Of a stretch of 64,000 nt of DNA, positions 27,655-38,834 are shown piece after piece (position 1 is the first letter of the stretch; every line of letters starts with the position of its first letter). The DNA is taken from positions 1 to 64,000 of the forward strand of contig CAINGK010000187.1 of assembly GCA_903848465.1 (NCBI GenBank). The letters are read 5' to 3'. This DNA is from an uncultured Verrucomicrobiota bacterium. GTDB lineage: Bacteria; Verrucomicrobiota; Verrucomicrobiia; Verrucomicrobiales; Verrucomicrobiaceae. The notes under the pieces are model-generated. The model searched no databases and was not told the DNA's origin. It saw only the letters and a list, made by a program, of their open reading frames with translations. The translations under genes and the position numbers were made by a program.

Positions 27655-28974
27655 ATGCAACGCCTCCTCATTTTACTGGCCTTGTGCCTCGCCGTTCCCT
27701 GCTCCTTTGCAGCGGCGCCAAACGTGATCGTCATCATGGCCGATGATCTGGGCAGCGTGGACCTCGGCTGCTATGGCTCCAAAGATCTCCACACACCGCA
27801 TGCGGATGCACTGGCGCGGCAGGGCCTGCGCTTCACGCAGTTTTATGCCGGTGCGCCGGTGTGCTCGCCATCGCGTGCCTGCCTGCTGACAGGCCGCTAC
27901 CCCGTGCGCGCAGGCGTGCCGGGAAACGCAGGCACACAGCACGGGCAGAAGGCGGGCCTGCCACCGTCTGAAGTGACCTTGGCGGAGATGTTCAAGAGCG
28001 CTGGCTACGCCACGGCACACATCGGCAAATGGCATCTCGGCTACAACGAAGAGATGATGCCAAACGCGCAGGGCTTTGACCACAGCTTCGGGCACATGGG
28101 CGGCTGCATCGACAACTACTCGCACTTCTTCTACTGGAGCGGACCCAACGTGCATGACCTGCACCGCAACGGCGTCGAGGTCTTTGAAGACGGCCGCTAT
28201 TTTCCCGACCTCATGGTGAACGAGGCAGCAGGCTTCATGGAGAAGCACCGCGCTGATCCCTTCTTCATCTACTTTGCCATCAACATGCCGCACTACCCCT
28301 ACCAGGGTGAGGCGAAATGGCTGGAGCACTTCAAGGACCTGCCGCTGCCGCGCCGACTCTACGCCGCCTTTGTGGCCAGCCTGGACGAGCGCATCGGCAA
28401 GCTCGTCGCCAAGGTGGATGAGCTTGGATTGCGCGAGCGCACGATCATCGTCTTTCAGAGCGACAACGGCCACTCCACCGAGGAGCGCGCGCATTTCGGC
28501 GGTGGCAGCGCGGGGCCGTATCGCGGTGCGAAGTTCAGCCTGTTCGAGGGCGGCATCCGCCTGCCCGCGATGATTTCCTGGCCGGGCAAACTGCCGCAGA
28601 ATGAAGTGCGCGGCCAAATGGCCCACGCCGCCGACTGGATGCCCACGCTGGCCGAACTGTGCGGGGTGAAAACACCCGCCGTGAAGCTCGACGGACACAG
28701 CCTCGTGCCCGTGCTGAAATCCGCCACCGCGCCCGGCCCGCATGACGCCCTGCACTGGCAGATGGGCGACTCCTGGGCCGTGCGCGAAGGCGACTGGAAG
28801 CTCATCATCAACGCCCGCGACACCACGAAGGGAGACACCGGCAAGGAACGTTTTCCTATCTTCCTCAGCAATCCGACCACCGACCCCGGGGAGGAAACCA
28901 ACTTCGCCGACCAGCAGCCCGACCTCATCAAGCATCTGCGACAACTGCACGACACCCTTTACACCCAACCATGA
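27655..28974 (+). CDS. Secreted sulfatase
   Basis: PNVIVIMADDLGSVDLGCYG; CSPSRACLLTGR; GKWHLGYN. Confidence 0.93.
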   Translation: MQRLLILLALCLAVPCSFAAAPNVIVIMADDLGSVDLGCYGSKDLHTPHADALARQGLRFTQFYAGAPVCSPSRACLLTGRYPVRAGVPGNAGTQHGQKAGLPPSEVTLAEMFKSAGYATAHIGKWHLGYNEEMMPNAQGFDHSFGHMGGCIDNYSHFFYWSGPNVHDLHRNGVEVFEDGRYFPDLMVNEAAGFMEKHRADPFFIYFAINMPHYPYQGEAKWLEHFKDLPLPRRLYAAFVASLDERIGKLVAKVDELGLRERTIIVFQSDNGHSTEERAHFGGGSAGPYRGAKFSLFEGGIRLPAMISWPGKLPQNEVRGQMAHAADWMPTLAELCGVKTPAVKLDGHSLVPVLKSATAPGPHDALHWQMGDSWAVREGDWKLIINARDTTKGDTGKERFPIFLSNPTTDPGEETNFADQQPDLIKHLRQLHDTLYTQP

Positions 28975-30473
28975 AACCTCTCGCCCTCCTGCTCTCATTC
29001 TGCCTTTTGGGTTCGTCATTCGCAGCTCCTGCGAAGCGTCCCAACATCCTGTTCATTGTCGTCGATGACCAGTCACCCTTTGACTTCAAATTCTACAACC
29101 CCAAGTCGCCGCTGCAGTCGCCAAACATCGACAAGCTCGCGGCGGAAGGCATGGTCTTTGATTCCGCACGGCACATGGGCTCGTTCAGCGGCGCAGTGTG
29201 TACGCCTTCGCGGCACATGATCATGAGCGGACGCACCGTGTGGCATCTGCCCATCGGCCCCGGCGCGAAGGCGCACTGCCCGCCTAATCTGGAGCTGAAC
29301 ACGCTGGCCGCTGTGTTCAATCGCGCCGGATACGACACCATGCGCACCTGCAAGCAGGGCAACTCTTATGAAGGTGCCAATAAACAGTTCACCGTACGCC
29401 ATGACGCCACCAAACGCGGCGGCACCGATGAAACCGGCAGCACCTGGCATGGCGACCGGGTGATGGACTACCTGAATGAGCGCGAGGCAAAAAAAGACAC
29501 CGATCCGTTCCTCATCAACTTCGGCTTCTCCCATCCGCATGACACCCGCGATGGCCGCCCCGAGCTGCTGGCAAAATACGGTGCCACCAATCACGAAGAT
29601 CCCAACACGCTGCCCGCGTTAAATCCCAAGCAACCCGCACTCCCTGCGAACTACCTGCCCGCGCACCCCTTCAACAACGGCGATGCCGGCGTGCGCGATG
29701 AAGTCGAAGTCAGCGGCGTGTGGAAGAATCGCGACGAGGCCACCATCCGCAACGAGATCGGCCGCGAGTACGCGTGCAGCGAGAGCATCGACATCCAGAT
29801 CGGCCGTGTGCTGGAGAAGCTCAAAGCCATGGGCGAGCTCGACAACACCTACATCGTTTACACCGCCGATCACGGCATCGCCATCGGTCGCCACGGCCTG
29901 CAGGGAAAACAAAACCTCTATGAGCACACCTGGCGCGTGCCCTTCATCGTCAAAGGCCCCGGCATCAAGCCCGGCTCCCGCGCACTGGGAAACATCTACC
30001 TGCTCGACACCGTGGCCACGCTTTGCGACCTCGCCGGCATTCCCGCACCCGAGAGCAATGAAGGCCTCAGCTTCAAGCCTGTGCTCGAAGGCAAACAAGC
30101 CGCCATGCGCGATGTGATGTACGGCGTCTATTGCGGCGGCACCAAACCCGGCATGCGCTGCGTGAAGCAGGGCGACTGGAAGCTGATCCAGTACGACGTC
30201 ATGAACGGTGCCGTGCATGAGACGCAGCTCTTCAACCTCGCCGCCAATCCTGATGAACTCCTCAAGGAGCACGGCAGCAAAGACCCCCTGAAGACCAACC
30301 TCGCCAGCAATCCCGAATACGCCACCAAGCTCGCCGAAATGGAGGCCCTGCTTCTCTCTGAAATGCGTCGCCTCGATGATCCTTATCGTCTTTGGAACCA
30401 GCCTGATGATGGGCTGACGCCACCACCGGAACCAGCGCCCAAAAAGGCCAAGAACAAGCAGGCCAAGCAATAA
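28971..30473 (+). CDS. Secreted sulfatase
   Basis: RPNILFIVVDDQSPFDFKFYN; CTPSRHMIMSGR; TADHGIAIGRHGLQGKQNLYEHTWRVP; start overlaps previous stop by 4 bp. Confidence 0.93.
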   Translation: MKPLALLLSFCLLGSSFAAPAKRPNILFIVVDDQSPFDFKFYNPKSPLQSPNIDKLAAEGMVFDSARHMGSFSGAVCTPSRHMIMSGRTVWHLPIGPGAKAHCPPNLELNTLAAVFNRAGYDTMRTCKQGNSYEGANKQFTVRHDATKRGGTDETGSTWHGDRVMDYLNEREAKKDTDPFLINFGFSHPHDTRDGRPELLAKYGATNHEDPNTLPALNPKQPALPANYLPAHPFNNGDAGVRDEVEVSGVWKNRDEATIRNEIGREYACSESIDIQIGRVLEKLKAMGELDNTYIVYTADHGIAIGRHGLQGKQNLYEHTWRVPFIVKGPGIKPGSRALGNIYLLDTVATLCDLAGIPAPESNEGLSFKPVLEGKQAAMRDVMYGVYCGGTKPGMRCVKQGDWKLIQYDVMNGAVHETQLFNLAANPDELLKEHGSKDPLKTNLASNPEYATKLAEMEALLLSEMRRLDDPYRLWNQPDDGLTPPPEPAPKKAKNKQAKQ

Positions 30474-30484
30474 GCTCACAATCC

Positions 30485-31834
30485 ATGAAGCCCCTCGCTT
30501 TCATCCTTTCGTCACTCCTCATTTTGGCATCGTCGTTCGCTGCAGAGCCGCGCCCCAATTTCCTCATCATCTATGCCGACGATCTCGGCTATGGCGATGT
30601 CTCCACCTACCATCCGTCAGACTGCCATACGCCGAACATCGACAAACTCGCTGCGGAGGGCATGCTCTTCCAGAACATGCGCGCCAACTGCACGGTGTGC
30701 TCGCCTTCGCGGGCTGCGCTGCTCACGGGGCGCTTTCCAGATCGCGTGGGTGTTCCTGGAGTCATTCGCACGAATCCGGATGACTCATGGGGTTATCTCG
30801 CGCCCGGCATTCCGACGATTGGCAATGAGTTGAAGAAGGTCGGCTATAAAACGGCGGTGATTGGCAAATGGCATCTCGGTCTCGATTCGCCCAACACACC
30901 GAATGAGCGTGGCTTCGATCTCTTCCACGGCTTCCTCGGCGACATGATGGACAGCTACACCACGCACCTGCGCCAGGGGCACAACTACATGCGCCGCAAT
31001 GCGGAGGTCATCGACCCTCAGGGCCATGCCACGGACATCTTCGCAGGCTGGGCGGCGGATTACTTCCGTGAACGTGCGAAGGAGAAGCAGCCCTTCTTCC
31101 TCTACCTCGCCTTCAACGCACCGCATTTCCCCATCGAGCCGCCAGAGGAATGGGTGGCCAAGGTGAAGGCACGTGCACCGCAGCTCGATGAAAAACGTGC
31201 GATGAATGCGGCACTGGTGGAGCATATGGATGATCGCATCGGAAAACTGCTCGCCGTGTTAAAAGAAACCGGGCTCGATCAAAACACCGTCGTTGCCTTC
31301 AGCTCTGACAATGGCGGCTCGCTGCCCCACGCGCAGAACAACGACCCGTGGCGCGATGGCAAGACCAGCCACTACGACGGCGGCCTGCGCGTGCCCTTCA
31401 TGGTGCGCTGGCCCGGCCACATCAAGGCAGGCTCCCACAGCGATTACGTCGGCCTGAACTTCGACCTCTTCCCCACCTTCCTCGAACTCGCGGGCGTGAA
31501 ACCTGCGCCTGAACTTGATGCCATCAGCCTTGTCCCCATTCTCAACGGCGGCACCATCGACAAGCTGCGCGATCTCTACTTCGTCCGCCGAGACGGTGGC
31601 GCATCCATCGGCGGCAAGAGCTACGAAGCACTCATCCGTGGCGACTGGAAGCTCATGCAAAACTCTCCCTACAGCCCGCTGGAACTCTACAATCTCAAGA
31701 ACGATCCGCAGGAGAAGACCAGCCTCATGGGGAAGGTGCCCAAGGTCTTCAAAGAGCTCTCCGAAGCCCTGCGCATGCATGTGCAGATCGGCGGTGCCAC
31801 ACCCTGGCAGAAGCCTGAAATTCATGGGCCATGA
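30485..31834 (+). CDS. Secreted sulfatase
   Basis: RPNFLIIYADDLGYGD; CSPSRAALLTGRFPDRVG; GKWHLG. Confidence 0.93.
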   Translation: MKPLAFILSSLLILASSFAAEPRPNFLIIYADDLGYGDVSTYHPSDCHTPNIDKLAAEGMLFQNMRANCTVCSPSRAALLTGRFPDRVGVPGVIRTNPDDSWGYLAPGIPTIGNELKKVGYKTAVIGKWHLGLDSPNTPNERGFDLFHGFLGDMMDSYTTHLRQGHNYMRRNAEVIDPQGHATDIFAGWAADYFRERAKEKQPFFLYLAFNAPHFPIEPPEEWVAKVKARAPQLDEKRAMNAALVEHMDDRIGKLLAVLKETGLDQNTVVAFSSDNGGSLPHAQNNDPWRDGKTSHYDGGLRVPFMVRWPGHIKAGSHSDYVGLNFDLFPTFLELAGVKPAPELDAISLVPILNGGTIDKLRDLYFVRRDGGASIGGKSYEALIRGDWKLMQNSPYSPLELYNLKNDPQEKTSLMGKVPKVFKELSEALRMHVQIGGATPWQKPEIHGP

Positions 31835-31851
31835 AAAGGCAACTGCTTCAC

Positions 31852-33735
31852 TCAAAACTCCGTCCGCGTCACCTGGCTGCCGTCGCTTGAACGCAGCTCA
31901 ATCCAATCAATCTCGACGGGCTGCTCCTGCATGGGCAAATAAAGACGCACGATGCCGAGAGGGCCGGTGGCGGGCAGTTGCACAGTGATCTCCTGCCAAT
32001 CAGTGCCTTGGAGCGTGAAAGGAGTGTTCTGGGCTTTGCCAGCTTTGGGCAACCAGTCGAAGTGCGAGGTGCCGGGTTTGGCCTTGATGCGGAAAGTGGC
32101 GGTGCTGGGGCCGCTGTGCTTGCTGGCACCGAAGCCGAGGAAGCATTCAAAGCCGATGTTCGTCACGCGCACGATGCCATTTTTGACCGCCGCTTTGCAG
32201 TCGCGCGCCTTCCAGCCTTGCAGGGCGGGATCGCTTTCATCCTTGGCTGGCGCTTTCGCTTTGGTCTTGGGCTGCTGCTTGCCTTCGAGTTCGGGATGGT
32301 ACTGCTTGGGATCAAAGGCCGGATTCGGCACGGGCACCACCGCGTGCGTGTCTTTGAGAAAGGTTTCAATCAATGCGTCCAGCTCCGCCACAAGCGCAGG
32401 CTGCTGCGCAGCGAGATTCGTCTTCTCGCTGAGATCGTCCTTCAGATTGAACAGCAGATGGCGATGCGAACCATTCTCACCGCTGTAAAAGATGCGAATG
32501 AGCTTCCAGTCATCGCGATGCACGGAAACCGCAGGCGGCAGCCAATCGGGCACAGTGCCATAGTGTGGGAAATATTGGAAGATAGCCTTGCCAGGCAAAC
32601 TGCCGCCTTTCAACGCGGGCAGAATGCTGCTGCCATCAAAGCGTTGCTCTGGTGCAGCTTTGATCGCCAGACCTTCGAGCAGCGTGGGGTAGTAATCCTC
32701 GCTCTGCACCAGCGCATCGCTGTGTGCCCCCTCCTTGGTGATGCCGGGCCAGACGACGATGCCCGGCACTCGTGTGCCGCCTTCAAACAGACAAGCCTTG
32801 CCACCCCGCAGAGGCACGTTGCTGGTGGGCGTGGTGCCATCCACCTCGTTATACATGTTGCCGCCGTTGTCAGCGGTGAAGATGATGACCGTGTTGTCCG
32901 CGATCTTGAGGCGGTCGAGCGTGTCGAGCAACGTGCCAATTGCGTCGTCCATGCTCTCCACCATCGCCGCATAAGTCGGGCTGCGCTGCGGATCGGCGGG
33001 ATTCACACGAGCACGATGCTTTTCAATGCGCGCCTTCTTGGCATCAAACGGAGCATGCACGCTGAACATCCAGTAATTCAGGTAAAAGGGCTGGTCTTTG
33101 TGCTTCTCCATGAAGGCCACGGCTTCCTTGGCCATGCGGTCCTCAATGTGTTGATCTGGCACGTCCGGGTCTGCATCAAAGTCCGCAAACTTCCACGGCG
33201 CGACATAGCTGCCCGCTGGTCCTGGCCCCGGATGATGCGGCACATCGACATCAAATCCCTGCTGCAAGGGCGAATAAGGTTCCGGCCCGAGATGCCATTT
33301 GCCAAAATGCCCGGTGGCATAGCCCGCATCGTGCAGCGTCTCCGAGAGCGTGCGGTATTCGGTCTTCAAACGCGTCGGTGGATTCGGCTGCACCACCTGC
33401 TGATTGGGCGGACCTTTTTTGCCCACAGTTGCCTCCAGCACCGTCTGCGGCATGTGGCAGTTGGGCACGGTGATGCCCGTGCGCGCCGGACTCAATCCAG
33501 TGAGTAGGGCGGAACGCGTGGGTGAACACAGCGGACTCGCCGAATACGCCCGCGTGAAGGTCATGCCGCGCTGCGCCAGGCGCTCGACATTCGGCGTCTG
33601 GTAAAACTTCGTCGTGCCATAGAGCGTCGTGTCACTCCAGCCGAGATCATCGGCCAGGATGATGATGACGTTGGGCTGCTTTGCAGCGAAGAGCGCAGGG
33701 CAAAGTAAAAGGAAGTAGAGTGAAAAACGTTTCAT
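31852..33735 (-). CDS. Secreted sulfatase with C-terminal beta-sandwich-like domain
   Basis: [28 protein letters not shown]; about 130 extra C-terminal residues ([27 protein letters not shown]...[23 protein letters not shown]). Confidence 0.92.
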   Translation of the reverse strand: MKRFSLYFLLLCPALFAAKQPNVIIILADDLGWSDTTLYGTTKFYQTPNVERLAQRGMTFTRAYSASPLCSPTRSALLTGLSPARTGITVPNCHMPQTVLEATVGKKGPPNQQVVQPNPPTRLKTEYRTLSETLHDAGYATGHFGKWHLGPEPYSPLQQGFDVDVPHHPGPGPAGSYVAPWKFADFDADPDVPDQHIEDRMAKEAVAFMEKHKDQPFYLNYWMFSVHAPFDAKKARIEKHRARVNPADPQRSPTYAAMVESMDDAIGTLLDTLDRLKIADNTVIIFTADNGGNMYNEVDGTTPTSNVPLRGGKACLFEGGTRVPGIVVWPGITKEGAHSDALVQSEDYYPTLLEGLAIKAAPEQRFDGSSILPALKGGSLPGKAIFQYFPHYGTVPDWLPPAVSVHRDDWKLIRIFYSGENGSHRHLLFNLKDDLSEKTNLAAQQPALVAELDALIETFLKDTHAVVPVPNPAFDPKQYHPELEGKQQPKTKAKAPAKDESDPALQGWKARDCKAAVKNGIVRVTNIGFECFLGFGASKHSGPSTATFRIKAKPGTSHFDWLPKAGKAQNTPFTLQGTDWQEITVQLPATGPLGIVRLYLPMQEQPVEIDWIELRSSDGSQVTRTEF

Positions 33736-35483
33736 CGGGCGGAAGGTTTGAAATCGAGCGTGCGAAACTGAGCGGGACTGGTGAGCAGATGCACACGCAC
33801 ATGAATAACACGTCCTTTAGCGGGGAGCTGGACTTCGCATGTCTGCCAGTCGTCGCTGGACTTCACCTCAAACGAAGCTCGGTTTGTGGGAAGAAAATCT
33901 TTGTCTCCATCCACGCGCCACGCGATGGCCCCCAGGCCGGAGGCAGTGGTTTTAAAGGTCAATGTCGCAGTGACAGGACCGGCGAGTTTGAACTGGCTGC
34001 GGGTGATGAAGGTGCCTTTGCCGCCCTTGTCCGGCGTGAGCACAAGCACTCCCTCTTTTTCAATCAAACTGCCGCCACGGGCGAGCCAGCCACGTGTGGC
34101 GCTGGTGCTGGGTTCGGCCTCAGGTTTTGGCGCGGGTTTGCCTTCCAGGTAGTAATCAAAGTAGTCATTCCAAACGGGAGCCATCGGGCCGAGGGCGAGT
34201 CCAGGCGGATTGAGCTCCGCGCACCAAGCCGTGAGCTTCGTGCGAAGGCGTGCGGCGATGTCGGGATGCTGCGAGGCGAGGTTGTGCTTTTCTTCCAAGT
34301 CGGTGGCGAGATCGTAGAGATATTCGCGCTCACCACCCCGCAGGAGTTTCCAGTTCCCCTCGCGGATGGCGCTCTGAGCCATCCACCGCCACATCAGCGA
34401 CTCGTGCGGAGGTGTGGTGATCTCGCCTTTCAGATAAGGAACCAAGTTCACGCCATCGAGATTGCCGGGCTTCACAGAAATGTCTGCTACAGCAGCAGCC
34501 GTAGCGGCGACATCGAGTGAGCTGACTGGATGCTCATAGGTCTGGCCACCGGGGATCGTCCCGGGCCAGGCGATGAGAAACGGCACATGCATGCCGCCCT
34601 CAGCCAACATGCCTTTCTCGCCATTGAGTGGTGTGTTCAGGCTGCCATCCCAGCCGCCAGCATCACCGTTGAGCGGAGAGTCGGTTTTGTGAATCTTGAG
34701 CGGTGCGCCGTTGTCGCCGATGAAAAAGATGAGTGTCTTTTCAGTGAGGCTGTTTTTCTTCAGCGTGCTCGTGATCAGCCCCACGCCATCATCCACGGCA
34801 GCCAGCATGCCCAAAGCGGCACGGCGGCGTTCAGGCATCGCACCAGGGAAGCGGTCTTTGTACGATTGCGGTGCATCCAGCGGTGTGTGTGGTGCGCGGA
34901 AAGCGATGTAGAGAAAGAAGGGCTTCTCCTTGCAGCGCTCAATGACGGATGCCGCAGCTTTGGCGCAGCCATCGACGTGATACATCGTCGGCAACAGATC
35001 GCTCATCGGCCTGTCATTGCCCTCCAACGTGATGTTGGCGGGAAACTTCTGCTGCCCGTGCTGCGAATACACATGCTTGAAGCCGTGCTGTGTGATCTCA
35101 CTCTGCGGGCCGAGGTGCCACTTGCCAAACTGCGCCGTGGTGTAGCCCGCGTTCTGCAGCCGCGTGGCTATCGTCGTCTCCTTGTTGAAGCCGTCCAGCG
35201 CGGAGCCGTTGTTGTCGAGATTGAAGCGCCCCTGAAACTTCCCCGTCATCAATCCACCACGCGAAGGCACGCACTGCGGCGCGGTGCTGTAGCCATGCCT
35301 GGCAATGACACCGCTGCGGGCCAGCGCATCAAGATGCGGTGTCTTCACATCTTTCTCCACGCCACGAATGCCGAGATCGGCAAAGCCGTGATCATCTGTG
35401 TAAATGACGATGATATTTGGTTTGTCGGCGGCTTGAGTAAGCCCACAGAGAATGCTGTAGAGGACAAAGAGAAAACGGTTCAT
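33732..35483 (-). CDS. Secreted sulfatase with C-terminal beta-sandwich-like domain
   Basis: [31 protein letters not shown]-terminal [26 protein letters not shown]...[23 protein letters not shown]. Confidence 0.92.
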   Translation of the reverse strand: MNRFLFVLYSILCGLTQAADKPNIIVIYTDDHGFADLGIRGVEKDVKTPHLDALARSGVIARHGYSTAPQCVPSRGGLMTGKFQGRFNLDNNGSALDGFNKETTIATRLQNAGYTTAQFGKWHLGPQSEITQHGFKHVYSQHGQQKFPANITLEGNDRPMSDLLPTMYHVDGCAKAAASVIERCKEKPFFLYIAFRAPHTPLDAPQSYKDRFPGAMPERRRAALGMLAAVDDGVGLITSTLKKNSLTEKTLIFFIGDNGAPLKIHKTDSPLNGDAGGWDGSLNTPLNGEKGMLAEGGMHVPFLIAWPGTIPGGQTYEHPVSSLDVAATAAAVADISVKPGNLDGVNLVPYLKGEITTPPHESLMWRWMAQSAIREGNWKLLRGGEREYLYDLATDLEEKHNLASQHPDIAARLRTKLTAWCAELNPPGLALGPMAPVWNDYFDYYLEGKPAPKPEAEPSTSATRGWLARGGSLIEKEGVLVLTPDKGGKGTFITRSQFKLAGPVTATLTFKTTASGLGAIAWRVDGDKDFLPTNRASFEVKSSDDWQTCEVQLPAKGRVIHVRVHLLTSPAQFRTLDFKPSAR

Positions 35484-35496
35484 GGTGCAGCGAGTA

Positions 35497-35528
35497 TAAC
35501 GAAGGACATATCCTGACATCTCAGCAAA
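35497..35528 (-). promoter_or_regulatory. Shared upstream motif, copy 1
   Basis: Minus strand TTTGCTGAGATGT-N13-TCGTTA, 13 bp from the ATG at 35483. Confidence 0.6.
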
Positions 35529-35543
35529 GGCTGTGTGCAAAGA

Positions 35544-37214
35544 TCAAGGCCACTCAAGTTCAAGCAGAGTGACGCCTTGGCGGGCGAGGTTGAAGGTGAT
35601 GTCACACTGGCCGTCCGCGGATTTGGTTTCCGTTTTATCGCTGGCCGTCTCCAGGCGGCTGGCATCTTCAAGCAGACGGATTTGCTCAGCCGTCGGTGAT
35701 TGTGGGGAGCCCAGGGCCTGCCAGGCCATGAAGGAATTGGAGTGTCCCTCATCAATGAGCGTTCGGGTAATCTTGGGATCTCCGGCCGGTGTGCCTGCGA
35801 GATTAAGAGTGACAGCAGCGGCAGATCCGGGAATGTCGTCGTCGTGATAATGCCAGGCGAGGATGGTGATGCGTTTGTCATGGCGCACGGCTAGGGCGGA
35901 GACATCTGGTTTGCCGCGAACACCGGTTGTCATGAGCTCGCTGAGCGGAGTTGCGCCATCGCTTTCCACCTGCAGCCTCTGCCCATCCATGCGGGAGAAC
36001 ATGCGGAAGACGTTGAGCACCGGTTTGTCGATGCCATTCGTGGCCAGCGAACGAAAGCCGGCGAAATAGGGTTGTCCTTCGAATTCAAAGGACCAGGTAA
36101 GCGCCCCTTCAAGGTTGACTCCATGTTTCTCAGCGAGGTCGAGCTTGCGCGGGAAAATCGCGGCGGTGTAGCTCGAATACATGGTGCCGTTGCGATAGGC
36201 GCGATCCGCCCCCTTGCACGCTGCGCAGCCCTCAGGGTCGGACTCGCCGATGACTATGGGCGTGTTCCTGAGCTCAGGATGCTGAGCTATCACGCCAAAG
36301 GCATCGTTGATATCGCCAAGTTGATTGGAGATGCCCATGCGTACATGGCCATCGACCTGTGATGGTTTGCCCTTGGCGTGAAAGGAAATAAAATCCAGCG
36401 GGGTGCCTTTCCCACCAGAGGCGTGATTCGTGCCCTTCAGGCAGTGATTGAGAAAGGCCTCCAGGAAATCCCCACCCTTTCCATTGGCAAGATCTGGACC
36501 ACCGACTTTTGCTCCAGGGATGGCGCGGCGCACAGCATGAATGGCGCAGTCATGCAGTTTGAAAAACTCCTCACGCGTACCGCGCCAGTAGTCGATGTTG
36601 GGCTCATTCCAGGTCTGCCAGAACCATTGAAGCACTTCCTGCTCGCCATAGCGGGCCGCGCAATGCTTCGCCCATTGATACACCAGCTCCTCCCACTTCG
36701 CGAAATCCTTCGGTGGATAGGCCCAGCCACCGAACAACTCCTCGTATTTGGCATTCGGAAAGTGATGCCGATACGGCTCCGGCTTCGTCGAAAGCGCCTG
36801 CGGCATGAAACCGATCTGCACATAAGGCCGCAGGCCATGGCTACGGTAGGTATCAAATATTCGGTCAACGATGGTCCAATCATAGATCGCATTCCCTGCG
36901 GCATCTTCCGTGTAGGCATTCGTCGATCCCCACTTCAATCCATGCTCCCCTTTGCCGGTCACAAGCAAACTGTGGGTGCGAAAAAACACCGCGTCCTTTT
37001 TCAAAGCGCCCAGCTCACCCAGCAACTCATTGCCATGCCGCATGTAGGCATAGTTGGGCTCGTCCGCCCCAAAGAATCGCCAGATGGGTTTGAGAGGTCC
37101 ACCCTGCTTCGAGGCATCGATCCGCATGCGGACAGGAAAAGGTGCGAAACTTGACTCGTCCTTCGCAGCCAATGCGATGGGGGCAAATAACAGGGATAGA
37201 ACGAAATATTTCAT
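35544..37214 (-). CDS. Secreted glycoside hydrolase, GH39-like
   Basis: WRFFGADEPNYAYM..., acid/base motif WQTWNEPNIDYWRGT, IVIGESDPEG candidate nucleophile region. Confidence 0.75.
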   Translation of the reverse strand: MKYFVLSLLFAPIALAAKDESSFAPFPVRMRIDASKQGGPLKPIWRFFGADEPNYAYMRHGNELLGELGALKKDAVFFRTHSLLVTGKGEHGLKWGSTNAYTEDAAGNAIYDWTIVDRIFDTYRSHGLRPYVQIGFMPQALSTKPEPYRHHFPNAKYEELFGGWAYPPKDFAKWEELVYQWAKHCAARYGEQEVLQWFWQTWNEPNIDYWRGTREEFFKLHDCAIHAVRRAIPGAKVGGPDLANGKGGDFLEAFLNHCLKGTNHASGGKGTPLDFISFHAKGKPSQVDGHVRMGISNQLGDINDAFGVIAQHPELRNTPIVIGESDPEGCAACKGADRAYRNGTMYSSYTAAIFPRKLDLAEKHGVNLEGALTWSFEFEGQPYFAGFRSLATNGIDKPVLNVFRMFSRMDGQRLQVESDGATPLSELMTTGVRGKPDVSALAVRHDKRITILAWHYHDDDIPGSAAAVTLNLAGTPAGDPKITRTLIDEGHSNSFMAWQALGSPQSPTAEQIRLLEDASRLETASDKTETKSADGQCDITFNLARQGVTLLELEWP

Positions 37215-37348
37215 GGGTGGGCGCGTGGTTAAAAGCACGTGTCAGGCAGCAAAAATAGGCACAGAAAGGATCAGATTCGAAAAAGCTGGCTGTCATCGAC
37301 CCTGCCGCAGCCCAAAGCATGACTCAACTGCGGGTGCGAGTCCTCATT

Positions 37349-38788
37349 TCATCTGGCCTTCCTCTTTGACTGCTCTGGGCCTGGGGCTTCATGATTCACA
37401 TGGCTAGGCACCACGGCATCTTTGAGAAACTCCGCCAACCGGGCGCGCATAGCAGCAACGCGCTCAGGTTCTACAAGCTCCAGATTGTTTTTTTCACCGA
37501 TGTCGTTAGCGAGGTTGTACAGCGCCAGTGTTTCACCGAACTCAGCGATGGTTGCAGCATCGACTTCACTTTTGGCGCTACCTTTTTTACCTTTGCGCTT
37601 CGCCTTGGCACTCCCTGTGGGAGCTTCTTCGCTGTCGGCGTCGCTGCCGTTCATGACGAGCTTCCAGTCCCCCATGCGCACAGCCGCGACTTTGGGAGAC
37701 TGCACACACAGGATGGCGTCATGAGGAGAAGGCGCTCCTTGCGTGAGCATGGGCCACACGTCCTTGCCATCCAGCGCGTTCTTCTGCTCCAGCGATCCGC
37801 CGCCGAGTTTCACCAGCGTGGGATACCAGTCCACGGTGTGCATAGGTTCCTTGCTGCGCTTGCCTGCGGGGATGTGACCGGGCCAGTTCACAAAGGCACA
37901 GCCGCGTACTCCGCCTTCATAGATGCTGCCTTTGAAGGCGCGCAGAGGCGTGTTGTTGCCGGGAGGCGGGCCGCCGTTGTCGGTGGAGAAGATGATGAGT
38001 GTGTTATCACGCTGGCCGGTGGTTTCCAAAGTGGCGACGATCTGCCCGATGGCCTCGTCCACGGCAGCCAGCATGCCCGCGAGTTTTTGCCGGGCTCCTT
38101 TCAGCGCGCCATAGGGCTTGAGGTATTCATCCGGCACCTCGTGCGGCGAATGCACACCGTTGAATGGCACGTAGAGAAAGAGCGGCTTGGTCTTGTCTTT
38201 CTCCGTGATGATGCGGCAGGCCTCACGCGCGAGAAGATGCGTGGTGTAGCCTTCTTCTTTGATCTGCAGACCATCGCGATACCAGTCGAGATCCTGGCCG
38301 CGCAGGTGGGTGAAGTAGTCGAGCATGCCAAAGTAGTGGCCGTAGTGGTGGTCAAAGCCGCGCGCCATAGGCAAGTAGGCGGGGTCAAACTCACCGAGGT
38401 GCCATTTGCCGGTGATGGCGGTGGCGTAGCCAGCATCATGCAGCGCATTGGCCATTGTGCGCTCGGTGAGCGGCAGGCCCCAGGTGGCATGCGGGCGCAC
38501 GATGGTGTACACGCCTGTGTGCGTGGCGTAGCGACCCGTCATCAACGCCGAGCGCGTGGGCGAACACACCGGTTGCACGTAGAGAGATTCCAGCACCGTA
38601 CCCGCAGCGGCCAGTTTGTCGATGCTGGGCGTATGGATGTCTTTGCCGCCATTGAAGCCACAGTCCGCGTAGCCGAGATCGTCGATGAGCAGGAAGACGA
38701 TGTTGGGTTGTTTTTCGGCAGCATATGAAACCGCCGGGTCAAGGAATGACGCAAGCAGCAGAATGAATGCGAAGGGGTGGATGGACAT
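37349..38788 (-). CDS. Secreted sulfatase
   Basis: [42 protein letters not shown]. Confidence 0.93.
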   Translation of the reverse strand: MSIHPFAFILLLASFLDPAVSYAAEKQPNIVFLLIDDLGYADCGFNGGKDIHTPSIDKLAAAGTVLESLYVQPVCSPTRSALMTGRYATHTGVYTIVRPHATWGLPLTERTMANALHDAGYATAITGKWHLGEFDPAYLPMARGFDHHYGHYFGMLDYFTHLRGQDLDWYRDGLQIKEEGYTTHLLAREACRIITEKDKTKPLFLYVPFNGVHSPHEVPDEYLKPYGALKGARQKLAGMLAAVDEAIGQIVATLETTGQRDNTLIIFSTDNGGPPPGNNTPLRAFKGSIYEGGVRGCAFVNWPGHIPAGKRSKEPMHTVDWYPTLVKLGGGSLEQKNALDGKDVWPMLTQGAPSPHDAILCVQSPKVAAVRMGDWKLVMNGSDADSEEAPTGSAKAKRKGKKGSAKSEVDAATIAEFGETLALYNLANDIGEKNNLELVEPERVAAMRARLAEFLKDAVVPSHVNHEAPGPEQSKRKAR

Positions 38789-38795
38789 ACGTCGG

Positions 38796-38828
38796 TAACG
38801 ATGATTGTGACTTCAACATCTCAGCAAA
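38796..38828 (-). promoter_or_regulatory. Shared upstream motif, copy 2
   Basis: Minus strand TTTGCTGAGATGT-N14-TCGTTA, 7 bp from the ATG at 38788. Confidence 0.6.
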
Positions 38829-38834
38829 TGCACG

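Noticed and set aside
31978-33507. 509-aa plus-strand ORF
   Set aside because: Antisense shadow of a sulfatase gene
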